A stretch of DNA of 64,000 nt from Capsicum annuum. Lineage: Eukaryota > Streptophyta > Magnoliopsida > Solanales > Solanaceae. The notes under the pieces were generated by a model. That model was not told the DNA's origin and searched no databases. It worked only from the letters and a program-made list of their open reading frames with translations. How positions within the stretch are numbered: position 1 is the stretch's first letter; each line of letters opens with the position of its first letter. Positions 44,626 through 56,070 of the stretch are shown here, piece after piece. The stretch is from the NCBI RefSeq assembly GCF_002878395.1, contig NC_061118.1:3112310-3176309 (forward strand). The letters are read 5' to 3'. The position numbers were made by a program, and so were the translations under genes.

Positions 44626-46565
44626 ATGATGTTTTGTATGTGAAATCATTTAAAATAGTGGAAGAGTATGAATATGAGGAACAAGAACCCTATATTTTTT
44701 ATTTTACACTGGATAAGCAACATAAAAACACACCTAACTTTCAGGCCGAGTGGTTCACCATGCACATTCCATTACTCGGTTCCTTAATTTTGGTACCACC
44801 TCCCTATGATCGAGGCAAGAAGATGGATGCTTAGTTGGGGGTGAAATTCATATCTTCAAGATGAAGGAAAAAGTTGATTGGGTCGTACCGTGACACTAAA
44901 TTCGGCACTTCTTGGGAGGTAACCCAAGCTAAGATATTTTTTCTTTTTAGTTAATTTATTTTACTTCACGTAGTTTTTGTTTTTGTTGAGTCACAGGTTG
45001 ATGGAAAGTCTGAGTACCAGAAATATGAGCTACGAAGCATGGAAAAAAGGCAGTGTGGGGTCCCATGGACCTCCATTATGCAAAAAGATGTTACTAACTA
45101 GGCCTAGAGGCCCCAGGGAGTATTTATATCTCTTACTATAAAAGTTAACTTTAGGGAAAAAGTAGATTTTTAAGTGTGGGGTGGGGAAATTCCTAATTTT
45201 TGGCTAAATTTTTAAAAAAAATTTAGGTTAGGAATAAGTGAGATATTCTTGTTGGTGCTTTTTTTTACATGATGCAAGTGTTTTGGTTACAAAATCATGT
45301 GAATTGGGAGAATTGCTACTTTTTAGACTCTTAGGCTCATGTTTGTGACTCTTGTACTTTTGACTTAAATTTAAATTTATGCTATTGTTTGGTTGGGAGT
45401 CTATGATGATCCTATCTGAGTTGAGCATGTGCCATGTGCGTGTGAGATATTTTGTATATTCCTTGTTGGATGTGATATCTAGAACTTGCCTGGTGTGTGT
45501 GTGAAGCAAAATAAAGAATGTGGGTTTAAGAGGTGATATAGGCAATTCTTTGATAGCTTTATTTTATACCTTCTTTTACCTACCCATTATACATTATCAT
45601 AATTAAACCCCATTGAGCCTTTAGCTTTTTCTTTGGCACCCTCATAAGTAGACTAATCCCTTCTTTGATAGACTATAATTTGATCTAAAAAGCTCCTAAG
45701 TGCTTTAATGAAGAATTGAATTAGTGAGGAGTTTGAGAAATTAAAGAAGAAAAAAGTGAAATTGATGCCCCAAGGTAATAGTTATTGATGTTTATAATTG
45801 ATTTGTGGTGGATGGATATGATATAACTAATGTTAGAAATATTTTCATGATTGTGAAAAAAGAGAAAATTGATTTTTTGTGGTAGTAAGCTATGCGTCCA
45901 CCATGTGTTTGTGAAAATGCTTAAAAGAGATGGGGCAAAAACTAAAGGTCTTGGGTAGACAAAACTTGGTGTAAATAGGTTGTAGGAGATTGGTTCTAAA
46001 TGTATAATGTAGTGTATTAAAGTACTTAGAGAGGTTATTCACTATTCCAAAATAGTTCCTACCTGTCTCTTAGCCTACATTACAACCCGAAAAAGACCTA
46101 AGTGATCCTAAGCTTTACATTTAACTATTAGTGGAGCATTACACTAAGTTCAAGCCTATGGGTCATTACGTGTAACTTGTGACTCCCTTGTGAGAGTGAG
46201 CGTAACTTGATTTTTGTACCCATCATGTTATAAATTGCTTAATTATGAGTGATTATGGGTAACTCTCTTGTTATGAGGGGCACATTTTTAATAAATGTGG
46301 GTGACTTGTATGATGTACTTGATTGAATTATAAGCATGACTTTTCCAACTTGGTGAGTCAATTCTTGAGGCTAGGATGTTTTAGAGTAGTGTTCATAAGT
46401 TTTCAATTTTCTTTGTAACATGCTTAGTATAGAAATTTGCATTATGTATAGTCATTGTAGTACTATATTGAGTGTCTTTAAATGATTAGAAGTGTAGAAT
46501 CTCTAGCTCATGAAGTTTTTAGTAAAGAGTTGTTAGAAAATGAACAAGGCTTAAGTGTGGGGTGG
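44626..46565 (+). other. A4 non-coding 3' internal region and polypurine tract
   Basis: It opens with a short in-family frame (44634-44834: FKIVEEYEYEEQEP, DKQHKNTPNFQAE), continuing the acidic tail after a frameshift. After that no coding signal is seen for about 1.7 kb. This stretch nevertheless aligns with 3230-4949 and 13890-15609 and so is part of the family body. It ends in CTTAAGTGTGGGGTGG (to 46565), the polypurine tract directly before the 3' LTR. Confidence 0.7.
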
Positions 46566-48386
46566 TGATGTTGGTTGTATTTATGCATTCTAGTGTCACT
46601 ATTCTAGCCTTTTTAGCCTTGTTTTGAGGATAGTTCGTATGCTATAGGGGTTTATAATGATATAAATGTGTATCAAAGTGTTAAAGCATATGTTTATGAT
46701 TTTAAAAGTGAGTTTCAAACAAGTTTGTACCTAAAATATTCATTTAGAGTTCAACCGGGAAAACTAGTGTTACTAGCTTGAGCTAGGTGCTTATCTAATT
46801 GATTCCGGTGGATTATATTGTGTTTAAAGTCTTACAAATTGTTTTTATGTTCAGTTATATGTGAAAAAACTTGTTGATAATGATCAAGGGTCAATTGGAT
46901 CAAGCCAAGGGTCAAAACTATGATTAAAGATCAAAGTGAAATTAGCCTATGCTTAGCTGGTGTTTCTAGTTCGCCGTGTTGGATGTTGTCTTGTTTTAAG
47001 CTTTAAATTGTTGTTTTTAATGATATAGGATTATTTTTAAATGGATTATTATGATATATTAAGGATATATAAGATTTAAATTAAGCGGGAACAACTCGAA
47101 AAGGCTCGGAATTGCTCAACAAAGGCACAATACGTAGATTGACGTACTTTTGGACTCTTGGAATATATTGAGTGCGTGTAGACAGTAGGAGTGGACAATG
47201 GGAGCGTTAAAAAATTCATTCTATTTATCAGAGGACTAAAATAGAAACCAACTGGTGCGTGGTGGATATAAAGGCAATTAGCCTGCAACGAGGGCTTATT
47301 TTGGTGCTCCCTTGCCTTAGAAATATTTCAGAAGACAGATTTCAGAGAGGGAATGCGATTAGCGTGCACAACATGCTCTTTTCCTATGGAATAAAGGGTG
47401 CGACACATGCTACATTCCATATTAATATAGGTGATACGCACGTTGCACTCCACACCTGGGTGTTTCAATCTAAATAGACTTCTATTGGGATTTGGCTTAC
47501 TTCTGTGTTATAAACACATATTGTATCACATTTTTACATACTTTTGGATGTCTTGGAGGACTGAGGAGGCTACCACAAATATTTTTTAGGGTTTATATCT
47601 CTTTAATTTAGTTTTGTTTATGGTTTGTATCATCAATCTAAAGGATTGGATGATGAATATTTCCATTGAAGGCTAAAACTCCCTTTTCGAGGTTAAGGCT
47701 GCGACATGATTACTTTCATTTTGAATTAAATTTGTTGATTTGGTTACCGTCATTGATTGTTTTTTTATTCTTGTTTTAACTATTATAAGGATTAGCTACC
47801 CTTAAAATACATCAATTGTCAACCTTTTGATCTCAGGAAAGGGAATAGAGTGATAGAACATGAGAATAAGCAAGGTAAGGTTCGTAGTCTTTTATAAAAT
47901 AAGGATTTTGAATTAGCATCTAGGAAAGGGATGTACCTAGAAGCCTTACTTGAATCACATGTAGGATGATATTTGTAAGTAACTGAAGTGAACTTTTACA
48001 TCCCCGCTCAATGGTGTAGTTGTAAGGTTCAACCAAGGTAAACGATTAGAGGTTGGGAAACCATAATCATGGAATTAACCCTATGAATCAACAACCAAGA
48101 TAGGCGATTTAATGAATGAAGTTCAATAACATGGTATGATTGTTCATAAGCCTTAACCCTATGCTTCTATCCATTGATTTTCCTAAGTCATTACTTTTCC
48201 GTATTAGTTTAGTTTAGTTTTTATTTAAAATTCTAAAACTCTATTTGCTACTCTCCTCATTGGCTAAACTAGAATTAGATAATCGGCGAACGCAAGTCCC
48301 TGAGAGATTGATGCTTGGTCTTTCTTAATGCCACTTTACTACTTGATAAGACCACGTACACTTGGGCGTGTGCTTGGGCACTGTCA
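46566..48386 (+). repeat. 3' LTR of A4
   Basis: It begins TGATGTTGGTTG and ends GGCACTGTCA, followed by ATGAA. It is paired with 42056-43877. The frames at 47076-47477 lie in the same part of the LTR as those at 42565-42963 but are not conserved as proteins. Confidence 0.9.
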
Positions 48387-48391
48387 ATGAA

Positions 48392-48984
48392 CACCTAACA
48401 TACCTAGATTGTTGATTTTGTGAAAATTGTGGTAAATTCTTGGGACTTAGACTTGAACTTAATGAAACTAGGGCTCTGTTATTGAGAGTATTTTTGAGAT
48501 AATAAGTGAATTTTTCCCTTTGGGAGGTTTAATTTCCTGTTATGGATGAGTATTATAAGGGGAGAATGACCCTACTACCCCTAAAAACCTGTAACTTAAT
48601 GCACAAAACTTGCCAAATGATACGATAGGACCTGTACTGTATTAATGGGTCAACATGATCACCAATGCATTGCGTCGATAGTGCTGACACAATAGCCAAT
48701 GCTACGCATCATGATCACGTTGGCTTGCTACTTTTATCATCCAAACATGACTCAAATGAAGTTCAAAAATTTTGAACTCACCTGAGATGACCTATAGATA
48801 ACTCTAATATTGAATTAATCTAAAAATCGACAATCTAAGCCGGGAAGATCGTAAATGATATCAGTGAAATATTGAGGCCAAAATGAGTCTAAGTGTTAAT
48901 ACTTAGCTGAAATTCTCTAAGTCTGGGACCTCTTTTGGTATGCTATAATGGACTGAATGGGCTAGGACTTTACTGGGTTTTATA
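48392..48984 (-). repeat. Right LTR of element D, last piece
   Basis: Continues the D LTR from CACCTAACATACC to the end GGGTTTTATA and corresponds to 27583-28138. Its CpG-rich block (about 48616-48730) is more worn than the left copy, mostly by C/G to T/A changes. It is followed by ATTAT, the right target duplication. Confidence 0.85.
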
Positions 48985-49022
48985 ATTATACAATCTTGCT
49001 ATATTCTCAAAATTCAGCTCAT
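48985..49022 (+). repeat. Remainder of the element B 3' LTR
   Basis: ACAATCTTGCTATATTCTCA and the next few bases match 18371-18402 in the 5' LTR, which shows that element D sits inside this LTR. It stops at 49022, where the minus-strand LTR A5 starts; the last 110 bp or so of the LTR are missing. Confidence 0.75.
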
Positions 49023-50673
49023 TGTTGTGCCCAAGCGCACACGCAAGTGTACGTGATCTCACCAAGCAGTAAAGTGGCCCCTGTTGAAGCCAAGTATCGA
49101 TCCCACTGGGACTTGAGTTGACAACATTCCAATTCTAGTTAAGTTATTGAGAGTAGCACAAGAGTTATGTAGTTATAAATTTAAAGTAAAGTAAATTATG
49201 TGGAAAAGTAAAGGACTTGACAATCACTGGGTGGAAACCTGGGGTTAAGGCTTACAAACAATCATACTATGTCATTGAACTTCATTAGTTAGAATACTTA
49301 TCATAGTTGTTGATTTGTTGGGTTTATTGCATGATCATGGTTTTCTGACCTCTAATCATCTACCTAACTTTGATATTACAACTACATCATAGAGCGGAGA
49401 TGTAATCATCCAATTAAGTGCTTAAATATTTCATCCTACATGTGAACCAAAAAGGCTTCTATGTGTCTTCATATCTTAGATGCTAATTCAATTTTCTTAT
49501 TTTATAAAGAAATAGGAACCTTGCTCTACTTATACCCATGTTCTATTATCTTATTGCCCCTCCCGAGGTCACAAAGATGACAATTGATGTATTCTAAGGG
49601 TTGTGAATCATCAAAATAGTTATAAAAAGGGTAAAAAAACAATCAAATAAGATAAAAAAATCGAACTAAATTAATTCAAAGCAATAATAATCATGTTCTT
49701 GGCCTTAACCCCGGAAAAGGGTTTTTAGTTACTCATAGACATAGCTGTAATCAAAATAATTGAATATATGAAAAAATCAAATAAAAATATAAATAAAAAT
49801 AATAAAAACCCTAATCTAAGTGTTTTCCATCCCCTCTCCAAGTTCCAAAGTAGGCCAAGGTGTATACCAACAAGTACAAGAGTCCTATTTAAAGGACAAA
49901 GATTTTTTATGTCGGTGGAACAAGGGCCGTGTCATAGGATCATCATGGGGAAACACTATTTTGGGTTCATTTTTAAATGTTTGGTTTGTACCATGTGCCC
50001 ATTGTCCAATTCTATAGTCCACACGCGCCCTGGACATTCTAGGTCTCCAAATTGCTCCAAATTTTGTATTATACTTTTGTTGATCCATTTCGAGCCTTTT
50101 TGAGTTGTTTACACTTGATTTGAAGCTTTTATATCCTTCATATATCATAATAGTCCATTAAAAAAGCATCCTATATCATCAAACACAACAATTTAGAGCT
50201 CGAAACAACACAACATCCAAGACGGTGAAATAGTAACACGAGCTAAGCATAGGGTAATTCACTTTGATCTTAAGCTTATTGATCTGACCCTTGGCATGAT
50301 ACAATTAACTATTGGACATTATAAATAAGTTTTTTAACATATAAATACACAATAACAACCTTAGAAACTCATTAAAAAATTTAGAACCCTATAGGATAGA
50401 CTAGACAAACACCTAGCTTAAGCTAGTTACACTAGTTTTCTCAGTTAACTTCTAAATGATCAATTTTAATCAAAAATCGTGTGAAAACACCAAGAAACAT
50501 TGAAAACTTATACATGGACACTTATATTCACATTTATATCATTATCAATACATTAAGCACATGAATCATCCTCAAAACAAGGCTAAATAGGCAAGAAAAG
50601 TAGCGCTAGAATGCATAACTACACCCAACATCACTACCCCACACTTAAAGCTTATTCGTCCTCAAGCAAATAT
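49023..50673 (-). mobile_element. A5: minus-strand family-A LTR with internal stub
   Basis: The plus strand begins TGTTGTGCCCAAGCGCACACG, the reverse of the conserved family-A LTR end. It runs to CACCCAACATCA at 50633, the reverse of the TGATGTTGG start in A4. Next come the reverse polypurine tract (CTACCCCACACTTAAAGC) and about 25 bases of family-A internal sequence, then an abrupt switch at about 50674 to gypsy gag. It is thus the 3' LTR and a stub of an inverted element whose other parts are gone. The frames at 49768-50148 are LTR sequence. Confidence 0.8.
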
Positions 50674-52068
50674 TAAGGATATGGATATATCAAGGTTAAT
50701 TATTCATATACAGCAGGTTAACGATGAGAAAAGGAGGTAGACAAAGTTTAGGGATAGGTAAGAAAAAAGAGCAGATTTTTTGATAAGGAATTTTGGTTCC
50801 TACTCCTCTACTAGTACTCTTTACCAGTCGAGTGACAGATGTCTTTATGGTGGTGACAATTCTCTGGCACAGGTTGCCCAATCTCAAGAGAGCGAAGGTC
50901 AAACAGATTCTTGATGTCCTCTTTATCAGTTCTGTGGTCGTTCTCATTGGGGTTATTGCGATGAAGGAAGGGAAAAATACTTCAAGTAAGGCCAGGTAGG
51001 CCATCAACTCTAGGATTATCTGGTCAATAAGGTTTCTACGGGGGCAAATAAGATTTTGGTGGCTTCATTTTCTGCTCCTGTACCTAGAGGTGTGGCATCT
51101 GCTTCTATTGCTTCTCCTGGTTCTAGTGTTGGTCAGAATAATTTATATGCTTTTGCATCCTAACAGGAATCCAAGGAATCACCTAATGTCATTACTGGTA
51201 TATTAAAACTTTTCTATCGTGACATATATTATTTGCTTGATCTAGGGTCCACTTTTTCTTATGTGACTCCATATGTGGCTGTGTCTTTTAGTTTTGATCC
51301 AGAAGTTATTTTGGATCCTTTTTTGTTTGTACCCTGTTAGGTGACTCAGTTATTGCTAAGAGAGTCTATATGAGGTATGTGGTATCTGTTGGTAGCAAAC
51401 AGACCTTGGCGGATCTATTTGAGTTGGATATGGTGGATTTTGATGTAATTTTGTGTATGGATTGGTTGCATTCTTTTTATGTGTCTTTGGATTGTTGGAC
51501 CCATAAGGTTATCTTTAAGTTCCCTAGTAAACCAATAATATAATGGGTAGGTAGTTATTTAGATCCTAGGGGGAGGTTTATTTCTTATCGTAGAGAATGG
51601 AGGTTAATCTCCAAAGGTTGTCATTATCACTTGGTCCGGGTTAAAGATTCTAACTCGGAAGGTTTTTCTTTATCTTCGGTCCTTCTGGTTAATGAGTTTC
51701 TAGAGGTCTTTCTGGATGATCTTTCAGGTGTTTCTCTGGATAGGGAAATAGAGTTTGGTATTGATTTGCTTTCGGACGCTAATCTAATTTTTATTTCTCC
51801 TTATAGAATGGCTCCATCCGAGTTGAAGGAACTCAAGGAAAAACTTAAGAATCTTCTAGATAAGGGGTTTATTCTTCCTAGTGTTTCTACATGGGGTGCA
51901 CCGGTGTTATTTTTGTGCAATAAGGATGGTTCCCTTTGGAAGGGTATTAACTATAGGAAGTTGAACATAGTGATGGTCAAGAATAAGTATCTTCTTCCTC
52001 GGATAGATAACTTGTTTGAGCAGTTGTAAGGTGCCAAGTTCTTCTCTAAGATGGATATTCAGTCCAGG
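50674..52068 (+). pseudogene. Element B': gag to RT fragment of a second B-type element
   Basis: It matches 19445-20890 of element B: the end of gag with a worn zinc knuckle at about 50970-51020, the protease (D-L-G at 51239-51247, where D-T-G is expected), a WLHSFYVSLDC-like segment, and the start of RT. The open frame 51631-52029 holds [40 protein letters not shown] and a GINYRKLN motif. It is cut at 52068 within KMDIQSR, just before the first catalytic Asp region is complete, by element F. Its beginning is fused to A5. It may be the next tandem unit sharing the 24066-49022 LTR. Confidence 0.8.
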
Positions 52069-52541
52069 TGATACGCCCAAATTACACCTCTCTTATAAGA
52101 GAGTAAGTGGTCGTCGCCAAATATATTACCCAACAAGGTTGGGGTTGAATCCCACAGGGAATATGGTGTTAATCAATGCTATTTGTGATTTAACCAACTA
52201 ATAGCTAGTAGTTTCCTTTAATTGGGGGTGGGGGGGGTTATCAATCAAACACTTGTTAACATTTCAACTTGCTTTAGAAACTCAAAGTTGAAATTGCAGT
52301 ATTTCAACTCAATGATATAGAGACACTAGAGTTGTGATCACTATGAGTATTTATTCCTATCGAGTAATAGTTGTGATGTTAGATTCTTAATACTTGTGGG
52401 AAGCACTAGATTATCATTATCGATGGTTTATCCAAGTGTTTTTCAACAAACTGGGATGATTAATTTCCTAATTCTCTCGAACTTAGCAAATACCCACTAT
52501 TCACACTGATTTTATATCGAGTTAATTAATTTTGTTACAGC
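52069..52541 (-). repeat. LTR of element F, part before element G
   Basis: It starts TGATACGCCCAAATTACACC directly inside the B' RT. Read on the minus strand its end (…TTTGGGCGTATCA) and a TCCCTGTGGGATTC stretch resemble the LTR ends of family A, so it is probably a related family in minus orientation. It is interrupted at 52541 by element G and continues at 63604. No partner LTR or internal region lies in the window. A 16-bp perfect palindrome, CTCTCTTATAAGAGAG, is at 52088-52103. Confidence 0.6.
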
Positions 52542-54556
52542 TGTAGACACCTAATTTTATCCCTCCTAAGTCTAATTCTATTCATTTTTTAGCTCACCGT
52601 ACCACACACCCTCATCCTAATAACCTACCCTACCCCTTACTCACCACCACATACCCCTTAATCCCTTACCCCTCATTTCACGTTAGTTTGGCCTGGAACA
52701 GAATAAAATAAAGGAGATACGCACACACCATAACAAAGGGGACTCACAAATTGATGTTTTCTTTGTCTTCTAAACCAATTCATATATACAAGACAATAAA
52801 TAGAGGGAGGAAACATCATCTTCTCCATTCATACACCTTCACGAGAACATACACCAGGGGAGAGTGAGAGATTAGAAAGAGAGGGAGAAAAGAATACATA
52901 AACAGAGACCTGACTCTCTTCTTCTTTTCTATGAGATTGAAGCATTCTATTGAAGCACAGTCCACAGTTCATACGCACACCATCGGAAAGGGGGAATCAG
53001 ACATACACCTGTAAGAAAGATAGGGAATTAATAATAGAGTAACGGGCGAGATAGATCAGAGAAAGAGAGAGTGAAAATAAGGAGAGAGAGAGAGAAAGAG
53101 AAAACTGGTGGTGGTAGACTGTTCTGACAATTTGCCACCGGAAAAACTATCATCGTTGCTCTGAATTTGATTTGATTTTCTAGTTCTATTTCTTCTGAGC
53201 TCATCGGAGTTCATCAGCTCCATCCCATTTCGAGTAACACTGAAATGGAAGATCCAGCTCCTAAATCCTCAAATTTCTCTATTTTTCTGGTGGTTTCTAG
53301 GCTAACCCAGCCGAAAAACACTAAAAGTCACCGAAATTAGCCTTGCTCATTGATATTCGCAACTATCCGAGTTCACTGGAGTTCCAGGCATGTAGTTTTC
53401 TTGGTTTTCTTATGATTCTCGATTTTTGGGTTCAGTGTTCGTCGTGGTTTTAAGGTTTTGAGTTAGATTTTGAAGACTATCATGTTGGATTTGGATCATA
53501 GTCGGGATTGTGGTATTCTTCAAGGCTCCAGAATGGCTCTTATTTCTCTTCTTAAGTCAATCAAAATATTTTGAGGTCTATTTCTACTCTTTTCTTCTTT
53601 CATTTCATTGTTTACTATATTTACTGTGTTTGATTGAAATCATTTGTTGGTTTGATTCCTATTGGTCATGAATGCGTTTCGTTTTGATTCGTGGTTGGTC
53701 CTTTAATTATGGTTTGTATGGTAAAGTGGTATCTCATTTTAGAAATAAAATTTGTTGTTTGGGGCGGAATTGAAATTGATAAAGTGAATTCGCATTAATT
53801 TTGAATCTTTGATTACATTGAATTTGTTGGAATTGTGATAAATCAAATCTAGTAGGTAAATGCTAAGTTGGGTAGACAAATTTTAGGAATGATGTTTTGT
53901 TGAATGTGTGAATGTGCATGTGAATATTTCTTTCTACTTTATCGCACAAGATTCAAGTGTATTCATTTGGCCGGGGAATGCCCCAAGGTTTCATGTACTG
54001 ACTCATTGGGGAATGCCCCGACGTATTATGTCTTCGAAGAAGGTTCGTGATCAAGGCCTGAGACATCGGGTAAACCACGGGAGCATAGTTTGGGATTAGT
54101 GTAGGTTAGATAGGATTTATTTTTGCATTTTTATTTATTTTGGACTTTATAATTGGACTGAACACTATATTTTGGATTTATTTTGTTTCGTGTGTTTGGA
54201 TGCTTGTTTATGTGTTTTATGTGCTTTATACGTTCTTAGTGCCAAAATTAGCTTATACTCTTCATCAAGTGACCGTGGTCAAACTACGGGATCGAGGGTT
54301 GCGTAACACCTTCCCCTCAGTCAATAGAATTTGTTAGCCAAAATCTCTATTCGTGGATCGATTTTAAAGAGTCAAATCTATTTTGAAAAAGGGTATCCAA
54401 GGGTGACTTGGCACACTCGATTTATGTCAAGTGGCGACTATGAGTTTTGAATATAAAAATTCATTTTCGAAACTAATCTTCATTTTGTCACTTCAATAAT
54501 AAAAACCCTTTCGAAAAATAAAATTTACCTTTTTGGAGTTAAAAAGGGGTGTGAAA
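52542..54556 (+). repeat. 5' LTR of element G
   Basis: About 2.0 kb from TGTAGACACC to GGGGTGTGAAA. It aligns with 61598-63603, clearest at the start, at 53960-54080 (GGGGAATGCCCCGACGTATTATG, seen as short direct matches) and at the end. It contains a (GA)n-rich tract at about 53081-53104 that the sister LTR lacks. The frames at 53908-54337 lie within the LTR and have no motifs. Confidence 0.85.
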
Positions 54557-54559
54557 GCT

Positions 54560-54577
54560 CTGGCGACTCTGCTGGGG
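54560..54577 (+). other. Primer binding site of element G (Ogre type)
   Basis: TGGCGACTCTGCTGGGGA follows the 5' LTR within four bases. Sites of this form are described for Ogre elements and are thought to pair with a tRNA-Arg (recalled, not checked). Confidence 0.7.
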
Positions 54578-56070
54578 ATTTTTCAGAATTCGAGCTAATT
54601 TTGGAGTTGTATCGGCTTTGTTAGACATTATGGGTGTATAGAAATTGTTTGTGTTATTGTTCGTATTTATTTTATAAGTGTTAAGTGCCTACGTGCTCTT
54701 TCTTTACAGTTTTACTTTATGTGTTACCGCTTTATATCTAGCATCATGTGCATAAACCGAGTCATTTTTTCTGTAACAAGTCCATAGTACACGTGTTGTA
54801 CACGACCTCCAGTTGAGTCACCCTTATTTTAGGAGGGGGAACCATCGGTGTTATAGAGTGGGTAGAAATCTCTCGTAGCCTCTATCGGGCATACACACCC
54901 CCGAACAGCCTTGTTAGTGAACCCTAACATAGGTCAGCCTTTAGGTCATGCTTATCTACATCATATTGAGACCTAACGGGACCCACTTGGTCCTTTGTAG
55001 GAGACTCATCTTTAAAGCATCCGTACGTGCTAAATGTTTCATCTTTGAGGGTAGTGTGGTCATTTTATGGACCGATATGGGGAAAACATGTGTTAGAAGT
55101 AAAGTGTGTAGACAAGAAAGTGTTGAAAAAAAGGAGAAAAATAAAAGCTGAGTAAAAAACAACAGTGTTTCGTAAGTTTTTAGAATTCTTTATGGCTTTT
55201 GATTTTTTTTCACAACCCAAAAATTCAAAAGATTTTTTACCTTTCACACTCAATTGTCCAAAAACAAAAAACATCAAAAAGATTTCCCTTTGTTTCTTTA
55301 GCAAATTTTCATAATTCAAAAATTTCAAAAAAAAAAATTAGGAGTTTTTATAAAAGAAAATGAAAACAAAAATGGTAGAAGTTTTGTACATTTCATATAG
55401 CGAAAATGCCAAAAAGATTTTCCTTCATAAATGTTTGTGTCAGTTTTAGTTGAAGTGTCTAATTAAAAACCCTAAAAAGATTTTATTCATTTGTCTTTGG
55501 TTGTGTCTCTTAAGTTAGGGCCAGTCTGTCAGTTAATCATTAATTATCCAATCTGGACGAACTACGTATTCCTGACTCTCCTCTCTTGGGAGTGAGATAT
55601 GTAGGCAGCCTATTTGGGGTTCGGGGATCTTATTCAAAAAATCCAAAAATATTTTCTTCACTCTTCACTTATAGTAGGTGTTTCATATACATCTTTAAAA
55701 TAAACCCAAACAAAAAAGATTTTTCTTTAATAGTTTCAACTTTCATTTTCGTATGAAATTCAAAATTGAAAACCCCAAAAGATTTTTCTTTTGTAATCAC
55801 AAGTTTCATTTTGTAAAGGGATTTTAAACCTTAAAAATTCAAAAAGATTTTAGTCAATTATTCTGACATTTTGTTATTTTGTTTGCTTTTTCAAAGTTTC
55901 AAGAAAAAGAAAAAGAAAGAAAAAAGAGTTTAATTGGCCATTTTGGCAAGACTTCATGAACTATGCACACCTGATTCTCCTCTCTCGGGAGTGAGATACG
56001 TAGGCACCTTTCTTGGGTTTGGTGATTTTTTCAAAAGAAACAAAAAGAAAAAAAAAGAGTTTTTGAAAGA
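54578..56070 (+). other. Element G leader
   Basis: A long non-coding leader of about 1.5 kb. It contains seven or so copies of an AAAAAGATTTT-type motif between 55200 and 55860, and two copies of a roughly 60-bp element (55555-55615 and 55955-56010) that recurs after gag at 58495-58553. The small frames at 54948-55328 and 55934-56116 show no motif. Very long leaders are usual in Ogre elements. Confidence 0.65.

Larger units (their letters stand above)
42056..48386 (+). mobile_element. Element A4: complete family-A element
   Basis: A full non-autonomous element of 6331 bp with two LTRs of about 1.82 kb, a primer site, a gag-like remnant and a polypurine tract, flanked by ATGAA at 42051-42055 and 48387-48391. 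It shares the layout of the tandem units at 383-17371 and has diverged clearly from them. Its own two LTRs also differ substantially (many mismatches in the first 100 bases), which suggests an old insertion. The 2.7-kb internal region has no pol genes. Confidence 0.9.
25963..48984 (-). mobile_element. Element D: Tekay-like gypsy retrotransposon with two nested insertions
   Basis: This is an LTR element on the minus strand inserted in the 3' LTR of B. It is flanked by ATTAC (25958-25962) and ATTAT (48985-48989), one base apart. Its left LTR is 25963-28138. The right LTR begins at 33201 and is split by elements E and A4. The net length without these is about 9.4 kb. Gene order on the minus strand is gag (from 32977), PR, RT, RNase H, IN and chromodomain-like tail (to 28338). 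Many stops and shifts are present. It is the best-preserved polyprotein in the window, with zinc knuckle, protease D-T-G and RT Asp pair all visible. Confidence 0.85.

Noticed and set aside
52220..52245. G-quadruplex in a G-rich run
   Set aside because: Only two G runs are present; four are needed for an intramolecular structure.
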